A DNA stretch of 5,855 bases, taken from assembly GCA_045643285.1 (NCBI GenBank), contig JAZUKN010000068.1:1-5855 (forward strand). Direction: 5' to 3'. This stretch comes from UMGS1696 sp045643285 (GTDB taxonomy: Bacteria > Bacillota > Clostridia > Oscillospirales > CAG-272). Made by a program: the position numbers and the translations under genes. Below, piece after piece: positions 1 through 4,389 of the stretch. Below the pieces are notes generated by a model. It ran no database searches, had not been told where the DNA came from, and saw only the letters and a list, made by a program, of their open reading frames with translations. How positions within the stretch are numbered: the first letter of the stretch is position 1; every line of letters begins with the position of its first letter.

Positions 1-100
1 CGACCTTCCGTTTTCCGTAAACCATCACGCTCGCGGATGGCTTTTTTAATATATCACGAATCAAAGCAAGCTCGTGTTCACGTCCGACAAATTCCTCCAT
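1..100 (-). CDS. AAA+ ATPase (archaeal-ATPase/DUF234-like), N-terminal fragment
   Basis: This gene runs off the left edge, so only the first 33 codons are seen. The minus-strand translation begins MEEFVGREHELALIRDIL and continues to SASVMVYGKRKV. The order FVGRE, then EL.LI, then VMVYGKRKV is the usual start of a family of AAA+ ATPases of bacteria and archaea in which the next residues complete the Walker A motif (GKRKVGKT). The GKT itself lies outside the window. Two tandem ATGs are possible (first base at 103 or 100); I chose 100 because the AGGAGG at 108-113 is then 7 nt away rather than 4. A full-consensus promoter lies upstream. The gene reads away from the mobile-element genes, so it is probably flanking DNA, though accessory cargo cannot be excluded. 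The cellular role of these ATPases is mostly unknown. Confidence 0.75.
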   Translation of the reverse strand, partial: MEEFVGREHELALIRDILKKPSASVMVYGKRKV

Positions 101-149
101 CATACAGCCTCCTGTTTTTACTGAATTATTTTTCACTGAAAGCAAATTC

Positions 150-178
150 ATTATATGCTGTTTTTTTCTTTTTGTCAA
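150..178 (-). promoter_or_regulatory. Consensus sigma-A promoter for the leftward ATPase gene
   Basis: On the minus strand TTGACA (173-178) and TATAAT (150-155) are separated by exactly 17 bp, a perfect match to the vegetative sigma-A/sigma-70 consensus. Transcription should start near 143 and yield a leader of about 40 nt before the AGGAGG and the ATG at 100. The spacer is very A-rich. Confidence 0.85.
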
Positions 179-352
179 GAACGAAAAGAAAATATCAAAT
201 ATTTTTGAAAAAAGAATGTGTAGCAGATTCGTAAACTCTTACAAAAGTGGTTCGGGAAATGCCATTTTTTAACCGATTCGGTTGCCGTTTTTTGTTTTGG
301 CAGACAAATCTGGCAAATTTTTTGAAATATTTTCTTGATCGGTTATAAAACC

Positions 353-391
353 GCGTTTCTCGCTGGCTACCTTTTGAGGAGATAAATCACT
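353..391 (+). repeat. Core repeat copy 1
   Basis: Most diverged of four core copies: GCGTTTCTCGCTGGCTAC, then CTTTTGAGGAGATAAATCAC. It is preceded by CGGTTATAAAACCG (340-353), which can form a short hairpin and reappears as GGTTATAAAAAC before copy 3. Confidence 0.7.
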
Positions 392-450
392 CAATCAGTT
401 CTTTGAAAAATCAATATGAGAAAAAATTTTTAGAAAAAGTGGCGGTTTTT

Positions 451-489
451 GCGTTTCTCGTTGGCTACCACTTGAGGGGGAAAATCACT
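451..489 (+). repeat. Core repeat copy 2
   Basis: GCGTTTCTCGTTGGCTACCA followed by CTTGAGGGGGAAAATCACT. Its CCACTTGAG (468-476) is nearly complementary to CTCAAAAAAGTGG at 498-510, which opens the next unit, so neighbouring units could pair with each other. Confidence 0.75.
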
Positions 490-506
490 TTCAAAACTCA
501 AAAAAG

Positions 507-533
507 TGGTGTGGGTCAAAATGACCCAGACCA
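507..533. repeat. Hairpin H1 with TCA-AAA-TGA core
   Basis: TGGGTCA (512-518) and TGACCCA (522-528) pair perfectly around AAA. After a G/G mismatch, TGGT (507-510) pairs with ACCA (530-533), giving 11 bp in all. There is no U-tract beside it, so it is not an obvious terminator. Confidence 0.75.
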
Positions 534-590
534 AAAAACGAAAAGAATAGTGAAAAATCTTTGAGAATTTTTCGTTGACGGTTATAAAAA

Positions 591-629
591 CGCCGTTTTC
601 GTTGCCTACCACTTGAGGGGAAAATCACC
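591..629 (+). repeat. Core repeat copy 3
   Basis: CGCCGTTTTCGTTGCCTACC followed by ACTTGAGGGGAAAATCACC. It closes the unit that starts near 498 and differs from copy 2 by a few substitutions, including GGCTACC to GCCTACC. Confidence 0.75.
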
Positions 630-635
630 GCTGTT

Positions 636-690
636 GAACTGGTAAGCTAAAACTGGACAGGGGGGGTTACCCACAAACTGGACTGTCGGA
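636..690. mobile_element. Possible insertion-sequence end remnant (three ACTGG boxes)
   Basis: GAACTGG (636-642) is followed by AAACTGGAC at 650-658 and again at 675-683, the latter two separated by a run of seven G's and GTTACCCAC. Multiple short repeats of this kind occur at the ends of IS21-family elements. No transposase or matching opposite end is present, so this is at most a solo terminus and could be ordinary repeat DNA. Confidence 0.25.
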
Positions 691-698
691 GCAAAAAA

Positions 699-727
699 GT
701 AGGATGGATCACTTTGAACCATCCTAC
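699..727. repeat. Hairpin H2 with TCA-CTT-TGA core
   Basis: GTAGGATGG (699-707) pairs with CCATCCTAC (719-727). After one A/A mismatch, TCA (709-711) pairs with TGA (715-717). The stem sequence differs from H1 and H3, but the core geometry is the same. Confidence 0.75.
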
Positions 728-785
728 AAAACCCGGAAAATGTGGCCTGGGCGAAAACCACCCGGACCACTTCGGCGGAGCAAAG

Positions 786-812
786 TGGGGTGGTTCAAAA
801 TGACCCACCCCA
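786..812. repeat. Hairpin H3 with TCA-AAA-TGA core
   Basis: TGGGGTGG (786-793) pairs with CCACCCCA (805-812). After a T/C mismatch, TCA (795-797) pairs with TGA (801-803) around AAA. It occupies the same place in its unit as H1 does in the preceding unit. Confidence 0.75.
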
Positions 813-818
813 AAATCC

Positions 819-856
819 GAGACGAAAAATGAAAAAAACCGAAGAAATTTCGTCTC
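819..856. repeat. Inverted repeat GAGACGAAA / TTTCGTCTC
   Basis: A perfect 9-bp inverted repeat (819-827 and 848-856) with a 20-nt loop. The preceding unit has GAAAAAT/ATTTTTC (552-558 and 567-573) in the same position, so a second stem in each unit is kept although its sequence changes. Confidence 0.6.
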
Positions 857-870
857 AACCTTAAAAAAAC

Positions 871-909
871 GCCGTTCTCGTTGGCTACCACTTGAGGAGA
901 AAAATCCAC
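871..909 (+). repeat. Core repeat copy 4
   Basis: GCCGTTCTCGTTGGCTACCA followed by CTTGAGGAGAAAAATCCAC. It closes the unit that starts near 778. Confidence 0.75.
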
Positions 910-982
910 ACTGTTCATTGAGAATCGAGTTTCTAAAATGATTGCTTGAAATTCGCAGAAATCATCCGCAGGGCAGTACGCC

Positions 983-1008
983 GTGACGGTCGTGACGATG
1001 GTGACGGT
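983..1008 (+). repeat. Iteron-like array: three GTGACGRT repeats, 9-bp period
   Basis: GTGACGGT (983-990), GTGACGAT (992-999) and GTGACGGT (1001-1008) follow one another exactly 9 bp apart. A fourth copy is present in inverted form as CACCGTCAC at 1036-1044. Short direct repeats upstream of a RepA-type gene suggest a binding array for a replication or control protein, but the 9-bp period is shorter than a usual plasmid iteron. Confidence 0.65.
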
Positions 1009-1045
1009 GTTTTCGATACCCCTTGATTCACAAAACACCGTCACC
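1000..1045. repeat. 14-bp perfect inverted repeat upstream of the RepA-like gene
   Basis: GGTGACGGTGTTTT (1000-1013) is exactly complementary to AAAACACCGTCACC (1032-1045), with an 18-nt loop. The left arm contains the third iteron-like repeat. It may be an operator, an origin hairpin or an RNA structure; no U-tract follows it, so it is not a standard terminator. Confidence 0.75.
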
Positions 1046-1090
1046 GCATGACTGCCGAGACGCTCGGATCACATTACATTTTTGATTGAA

Positions 1091-1116
1091 AAAAGAACAA
1101 AGCCGGCTGTTCTTTT
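1091..1116. repeat. Inverted repeat AAAAGAACA / TGTTCTTTT
   Basis: A perfect 9-bp inverted repeat (1091-1099 and 1108-1116) around an 8-nt loop containing the palindrome GCCGGC. It sits just before the AAAGGAG at 1134-1140. It could be an operator or a weak terminator of upstream transcription; its stem is A/T-rich and the following U-run is short. Confidence 0.5.
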
Positions 1117-1143
1117 CGATAAATATTTTTAACAAAGGAGATG

Positions 1144-1227
1144 ATGACCGACACAAAAACCACCGAAACCGAAAAGAGAAATACGGGAAAACTCAAAAAA
1201 TCAGACACGGCAAGAAAGATTTTTTGA
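1144..1227 (+). CDS. Doubtful 27-codon ORF upstream of the RepA-like gene
   Basis: An AAAGGAG (1134-1140) lies directly before tandem ATGs at 1141 and 1144. The peptide begins MTDTKTTETEKR and ends DTARKIF, hydrophilic and rich in Lys and Thr. The spacing from the Shine-Dalgarno is short (0 or 3 nt), which weakens the case. The start resembles the beginning of the RepA-like gene at 1358: both have ATGATG closely followed by ACAAAAACC. It could therefore be a leader peptide, or a leftover from duplication of the repA 5' end. No domain is recognised. Confidence 0.25.
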   Translation: MTDTKTTETEKRNTGKLKKSDTARKIF

Positions 1228-1264
1228 GAAAAACCTTATATTTTGCTCCTTTTCTGTCGGAATA

Positions 1265-1289
1265 GTGAGGGGGGGTAAATTCACCTCAC
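1265..1289. repeat. Hairpin GTGAGG / CCTCAC in the repA leader
   Basis: GTGAGG (1265-1270) pairs with CCTCAC (1284-1289) around a loop with a G-run. The GTG here is in frame with the RepA-like gene but lacks a ribosome binding site, so it is treated as leader structure and not as a start. Confidence 0.4.
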
Positions 1290-1357
1290 CGCTCACCCGA
1301 AACCCGAATGGCATTTCATCAAAATCAAAAACAAAAACACAAAAGAAAGGACAACAA

Positions 1358-2506
1358 ATGATGGAAAACGAAACAAAAACCTGTGTTTCGTCTGTCTCGG
1401 ACGAGACAAAACAGACCGCCGAAGCCGAGAAAAACGAGTTCGTTCCGGTCGAAAACGAGGACGAAGACAAGTCGGCGGAGGAACTTCTCGCCGAAATGAG
1501 AGAGCGCATACTGCCGGGGTACATGGACACTTTCACGATGCAGAAGCTCTACGAAAAATCTTTCGGGACGCGCACGCCGATCGTCGAAGGACTTCTTTAT
1601 CCGGGGCTTTATCTGTTCGTCGGCGCGCCGAAAACAGGAAAAAGCTTTATCATGACGCAGCTCGCGTATCACATTTCGTGCGGAAAATCGCTCTGGGGCT
1701 TTAACGTTCAGAAGAACAAAGTGCTGTATTTTGCGCTCGAAGACACCGAAGAACGACTGCAAAACCGCCTCTTCCGGATGTTCGGCGACGAGGTTTCCGA
1801 CAAGCTTTTCTTCACCGTGGAGTCGAGCCAGATAAGCAATGGCTTCAACGATCAGCTCGACAAATTCCTCCGCAAAAATCCCGACACGAAAGTGATCATC
1901 ATCGACACGCTTCAAAAAATACGCGACGTCGGCGGCGACGGTTACAGCTATTCGGGCGACTATGAGATCATCAGCAACTTAAAAAAGTTTGCGGACGAGC
2001 ACAAGATCTGCATGATCCTCGTTCATCACACGCGCAAACAGGACGCGGCAGACAAGACGGAAATGATCTCAGGCACTAACGGATTGTTCGGCGCGGCGGA
2101 CGGTGCGTTCATCATGTACAAGGAAAGCCGAACGTCAAACAACGCGATAATCGAAGTGACGGGGCGCGATCAGGCGGATCAGAAGTTGTTTATCAGACGT
2201 GATCCGGAGACGTTGAAGTTCACGCTTGAACACAGCGACACGCAACTTTGGCAGGAACCGCCGGACGAAATTCTCGAATCGGTCGCATCGGTTTTGGAGT
2301 CGGAAGAGCGCACAATGTGGACGGGAACAGCGACGGAATTAAAAGAACTTCTCTCACTTCCGCTCACGGCGAATGCACTTTCGTATCATCTGAACATAAA
2401 TTCTTCGCGCCTCGCTGACGAGTATCACATCAGGTATGAGCGCGGAAAGACGCACGGCGGACGCGCGATCCGTCTCACGAAAATCACGGAAGAGAGAACG
2501 GCGTGA
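1358..2506 (+). CDS. RepA-like hexameric helicase-type ATPase (AAA_25 family)
   Basis: The 382-residue product is a RecA-fold ATPase of the RepA/AAA_25 type, known from plasmid replication helicases such as RSF1010 RepA and common in integrative elements. Visible motifs: an acidic, low-complexity N-terminus (about 1-50); Walker A GAPKTGKS (89-96); ALEDTEERLQNRL (126-138), typical of the family; Walker B KVIIIDTLQ (178-186); a HH pair in ILVHHTRKQ (about 220-228); and SGTNGLFGAADG (238-249). The last 60 residues look like a small DNA-binding, winged-helix-like domain. The ATG at 1358 is chosen over an upstream in-frame GTG (1265) because AAAGGA (1346-1351) is 6 nt ahead. It is followed by 588 bp of repeats before the next gene. 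The likely role is unwinding DNA at the element's origin; this is inferred from the family. A role as a regulatory ATPase is also possible. Confidence 0.85.
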   Translation: MMENETKTCVSSVSDETKQTAEAEKNEFVPVENEDEDKSAEELLAEMRERILPGYMDTFTMQKLYEKSFGTRTPIVEGLLYPGLYLFVGAPKTGKSFIMTQLAYHISCGKSLWGFNVQKNKVLYFALEDTEERLQNRLFRMFGDEVSDKLFFTVESSQISNGFNDQLDKFLRKNPDTKVIIIDTLQKIRDVGGDGYSYSGDYEIISNLKKFADEHKICMILVHHTRKQDAADKTEMISGTNGLFGAADGAFIMYKESRTSNNAIIEVTGRDQADQKLFIRRDPETLKFTLEHSDTQLWQEPPDEILESVASVLESEERTMWTGTATELKELLSLPLTANALSYHLNINSSRLADEYHIRYERGKTHGGRAIRLTKITEERTA

Positions 2507-2670
2507 GCGAAAAACGTTCCCCGCAAGTACACATTCCCGTTCGTTTTTGTAAAGCAAATCCGTCGCGGAGGTGAACGGAAACTCATCGAAAAAACGAAAA
2601 AACGTTACAATGATTTTCAAAAAGCACAAGAAAAACCGTCAGGAGAGCGAACGGATTTTGCATTGTTCAG

Positions 2671-2993
2671 TCTCGCGGGGCAAGGTATTTGGGCGCTCAG
2701 CCGCAGTGCTCAAACTCGTCTTTGTGTCTCGGCAAGCACTGAATTAGGGTGCTCAAGCGTGGTGCTCATTACTTGCTTTTTCTGTCGTCGAGTCTCAGCA
2801 AGCAAGGTATTTCACCTCCCACTCGCACCTCCCACCCAAATTCGCTTGTCTTCGAGTCTCGGCTTTTGCTGTCACTGCGTCTCAGCAAGCACTGAATCTT
2901 ACCTCCCACTCAAACCTCCCACCGTGAGTTTTCGTGGGTGTCCTCGACTCTCCGCAAGCAAGGTGTTTCCGCTACAAAGTCCCCGCTACAAAG
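2671..2993 (+). repeat. Modular repeat array: shared header plus paired direct repeats
   Basis: Headers related to TCTCnGCAAGCA start at 2671 (diverged), 2727, 2793, 2880 and 2949, with a truncated one at 2857. After the header the sequence alternates between an AAGGTATTT type (2671, 2793, 2949) and a CACTGAAT type (2727, 2880). Each full module then has its own pair of direct repeats: GYGCTCA at 2693 and 2706, GGTGCTCA at 2748 and 2761, ACCTCCCAC at 2814 and 2827, ACCTCCCAC at 2901 and 2914, and CCGCTACAAAG at 2969 and 2983. The pair period is 13 bp in four modules and 14 bp in the last. Its position before a ParB-like gene suggests a partition or replication site, which is an inference. Confidence 0.75.
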
Positions 2994-3013
2994 GGAGGTT
3001 TTCGAAACACCTT
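2960..3013. repeat. 10-bp inverted repeat AAGGTGTTTC / GAAACACCTT
   Basis: The arms at 2960-2969 and 3004-3013 are perfectly complementary and enclose the last pair of direct repeats. The right arm overlaps the palindrome TTTCGAAA (3000-3007). The left arm is the header extension of the last module, so the array seems to be closed by an inverted copy of part of its own unit. Confidence 0.65.
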
Positions 3014-3016
3014 CTT

Positions 3017-3036
3017 TTAGGGGAAGTATCCCCTAA
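3017..3036. repeat. Hairpin TTAGGGG / CCCCTAA before parB-like gene
   Basis: A perfect 7-bp stem (3017-3023 and 3030-3036) with a 6-nt loop, about 60 nt before the ParB start. No U-tract follows, so it does not look like a terminator. It may be an operator or a leader structure. Confidence 0.55.
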
Positions 3037-3094
3037 TACCCCTCGCATTGTAAAAACAAAAATCAAAATCGAAAGGAAAAACAAAAGAAAAAAT

Positions 3095-3946
3095 ATGGCA
3101 ATCAACATTACGGAAATCAAAACAAAAGACTGCGTCCCGTTTGACGCAAATCCGTTTGCCGTCAGAGACAACGGAGAAATGGAACTCTTAAAAGAAAGCA
3201 TCAGACAAAACGGCGTGCTTCACCCGATCACTGTCCGACCGACAGGGGACGGCAGGTACGAGATCATCAGCGGACACCGCAGGGTACACGCCGCCCGTGC
3301 GCTCGGTCTTGAGACTGTCCCTGCGCTCGTAAAAGAGATGACTTACGACAAAGCAGTCATTTACCTTGTCGACTCAAACTTTCACAGAGACGGGCTTCTG
3401 CCGTCCGAGAAAGCGTTCGCGCTTAGGATGAGGCTCGATGCGATGAAGCACCAGGGAAGAACTTCTGACCAACCTGGGCAGAAGCTGACGTCGGTGGAGG
3501 AGCTCGGTCATCTTTCGGGCGAGAGCAAAACGCAGATACAGCGGTATATTCGTCTGACACATCTGAACCCTCTTCTGCTCGGTCTTGTCGACGAAGGCAG
3601 GATCGCACTGACGACGGCGGTGGAGCTGTCTTATCTCACGGAGGAAGAGCAGGACGACTTATATGAAACGATCGACAGCGAGGACTGCACGCCGTCACTC
3701 TCGCAGGCGGCACGGATGAGAAAGCTGTCGGCGAACGGGGAGCTCGACATGGACACGATCTTCGACATCATGACGGAGCAGAAGCCGAACCAGAGGGAAT
3801 TTCTGAAAGTGCCGCTCGACGAGGTCAGCAGGTACTTCACACCCGGGACGAGACGTGAGACAATGGAGAACTGTCTTCTCAAAGCGTTTGAGTATTACAT
3901 TCAGTCGCTCTCAAGACAGAAGAAACGCGACGGAGGTGAGCGATAA
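3095..3946 (+). CDS. ParB/RepB/Spo0J-family DNA-binding protein
   Basis: The 283-residue product has the N-terminal ParB domain: a start of FDANPF (16-21) and an LLKESIRQNGVLHPITVRP stretch (31-49), then the SGHRR motif (59-63) matching the GxRR nucleotide (CTP) contact of ParB proteins, and NFHRDGLLPSEKAFAL (95-110). A helix-turn-helix is predicted at about 133-157 (VEELGHLSGESKTQIQRYIR). ALTTAVELSYLTEEEQ (171-186) is typical of plasmid and ICE ParBs. ParB proteins bind centromere-like sites or act as regulators. No ParA is present, so it may act as an orphan ParB, perhaps on the repeats upstream. The start at 3095 fits the family N-terminus, although the best Shine-Dalgarno-like AAAGGA (3072-3077) is 17 nt away. 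The reading frame stays open upstream, but that sequence does not look coding. It is followed 3 nt later by the Xis-like gene. Confidence 0.85.
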   Translation: MAINITEIKTKDCVPFDANPFAVRDNGEMELLKESIRQNGVLHPITVRPTGDGRYEIISGHRRVHAARALGLETVPALVKEMTYDKAVIYLVDSNFHRDGLLPSEKAFALRMRLDAMKHQGRTSDQPGQKLTSVEELGHLSGESKTQIQRYIRLTHLNPLLLGLVDEGRIALTTAVELSYLTEEEQDDLYETIDSEDCTPSLSQAARMRKLSANGELDMDTIFDIMTEQKPNQREFLKVPLDEVSRYFTPGTRRETMENCLLKAFEYYIQSLSRQKKRDGGER

Positions 3947-3949
3947 TAT

Positions 3950-4162
3950 ATGCCGACAGAATTTGATGACAGCAAAATGAAGACGATGTTCACCGCATAC
4001 CCGGACGTCGTCGGGATACCGGAGCTTATGAGGATGCTCGGCGTTGGACGGAACACGGCACTGTCGCTCGTGCGTTCGTCGAAGATCAAGGGGCAGATCA
4101 TCGGCAACCGCTACCGCATCCCGAAAATAAACGTCGTCGCTTTTCTGACGGGCGCGAACTGA
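3950..4162 (+). CDS. xis: Excisionase-like helix-turn-helix protein (HTH_17/MerR-like)
   Basis: The 70-residue protein has a short N-terminal tail, then VGIPELMRMLGVGRNTALSL (about 21-40), a winged-helix first half, and IKGQIIGNRYRIPKINVVAFL (about 46-66), matching the small DNA-binding excisionase family. Such proteins bend DNA at attachment sites to favour excision by the partner integrase, and many also repress promoters. It starts 3 nt after the parB-like stop, and its GGAGGTGAG (3932-3940) lies inside the end of parB, so the two genes are most likely translated from one mRNA. The integrase gene follows but has its own promoter. The symbol is by position and fold; activity is not proven. 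Confidence 0.8.
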   Translation: MPTEFDDSKMKTMFTAYPDVVGIPELMRMLGVGRNTALSLVRSSKIKGQIIGNRYRIPKINVVAFLTGAN

Positions 4163-4169
4163 AATAAAA

Positions 4170-4204
4170 AATCTGCGGAGGAGAATTTCACTCTTCCGCA
4201 GATT
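4170..4204 (-). terminator. Strong hairpin after xis-like gene; U-tract favours minus-strand reading
   Basis: AATCTGCGGA (4170-4179) pairs with TCCGCAGATT (4195-4204), and after a bulge or mismatch GAG (4181-4183) pairs with CTC (4191-4193); 13 bp in all. Read on the minus strand it is followed at once by TTTTTTATTT, a good intrinsic terminator. Read on the plus strand, as the end of the parB-xis transcript, only a weaker and later U-run (about 4220) follows. It may act in both directions. Confidence 0.65.
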
Positions 4205-4226
4205 CGGACTCAATAAAAATTTTAGG

Positions 4227-4306
4227 TGCGGTTTTGTACCTTTGACATGAAAGAGCGACTGTTCTATAATGTAATCACTCCGATAAAATCAAAGGACAAA
4301 ACCGCA
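4227..4306. promoter_or_regulatory. 11-bp inverted repeat flanking the integrase promoter (candidate operator)
   Basis: TGCGGTTTTGT (4227-4237) and ACAAAACCGCA (4296-4306) are perfectly complementary and 58 bp apart. The left copy ends 4 bp before the -35 box and the right copy lies about 20-30 bp after the expected transcription start. Such paired sites could bind the excisionase-like protein, the integrase or another regulator and loop the promoter. They could instead be arm-type integrase sites. Confidence 0.55.
4242..4270 (+). promoter_or_regulatory. Consensus sigma-A promoter of the integrase gene
   Basis: TTGACA (4242-4247) and TATAAT (4265-4270) are separated by 17 bp, a perfect consensus. 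Transcription should start near 4277 and give a leader of about 110 nt before the integrase ATG. The leader contains a small CGGAA/TTCCG hairpin (4328-4342). A promoter this strong in front of an integrase suggests that a repressor normally holds it in check. Confidence 0.85.
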
Positions 4307-4389
4307 GGCAGAAGTGCGTGGGACATTCGGAAACAGCTTCCGGAAATATAACTGCCTCACGCCGCACAACGAAAGGACAGTGAATACAA

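Larger units (their letters stand above)
240..917. repeat. Degenerate tandem repeat region, about 140-bp units with a conserved core
   Basis: This gene-free stretch is built from related units. The clearest are 498-637 and 778-917: each starts with an AAAGTGG motif, has a TCA-AAA-TGA hairpin, an A/T-rich inverted repeat, an ACGCCGTT box and then the core GGCTACCACTTGAGG followed by AAAATC. An older, more diverged unit spans about 240-400, and a core-only copy lies at 451-489. The units differ by many substitutions, so the duplication is old. The region translates into short frames on the minus strand, but these have no ribosome binding sites and reflect the repeat itself. Function unknown; possibilities are an origin or protein-binding array, or a structured RNA. 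Confidence 0.7.
2507..3094. other. Gene-free 588-bp region between repA-like and parB-like genes, filled with repeats
   Basis: The first 160 bp are A-rich with no convincing gene. From 2671 the base composition changes and modular repeats begin, continuing to about 2993. These are followed by an inverted repeat, a hairpin and a very A-rich leader (3048-3094). No clear sigma-A promoter was found, so parB may be read from the repA transcript or from a promoter I cannot recognise. Confidence 0.7.

Noticed and set aside
240..917. CRISPR array
   Set aside because: Repeat copies are irregularly spaced and diverged, and the spacers are themselves related; no cas genes.
967..973. CGCAGGG as a left attachment site matching the tRNA end at 5802-5808
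   Set aside because: Only 7 bp match with no extension, expected by chance in a window of this size.
430..1044. Minus-strand frames of 60 and 106 codons in the repeat region
   Set aside because: Their shared peptide similarity follows from the DNA repeats; substitutions do not favour third codon positions and there are no ribosome binding sites.
1265..1357. In-frame upstream GTG start for the RepA-like gene
   Set aside because: No ribosome binding site, lies in a hairpin, and the added residues are low-complexity; the ATG at 1358 has AAAGGA at good spacing.
1325..1915. Long minus-strand frame opposite the RepA-like gene
   Set aside because: Antisense shadow of a gene with clear motifs; no ribosome binding site or recognisable domain.
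2510..2548. Terminator after the RepA-like gene
   Set aside because: AAAAACG/CGTTTTT is an A/T-rich 7-bp stem with a 25-nt loop; too weak to call.
2571..2747. Small ORF beginning at GTG 2571 or ATG 2610 (MIFKKHKKNRQESERI...)
   Set aside because: The GGAG abuts the GTG with no spacing, the ATG has no ribosome binding site, and the frame runs into the repeat array; no recognisable domain.
2960..3013. Canonical chromosomal parS site
   Set aside because: The GTTTC and GAAAC half-sites are 34 bp apart, and no TGTTNCACGTGAAACA-like sequence is present in the window.
2663..3094. N-terminal extension of the ParB-like protein
   Set aside because: Begins at a TTG without Shine-Dalgarno, reads through non-coding-looking repeats, and the family N-terminus starts at 3095.
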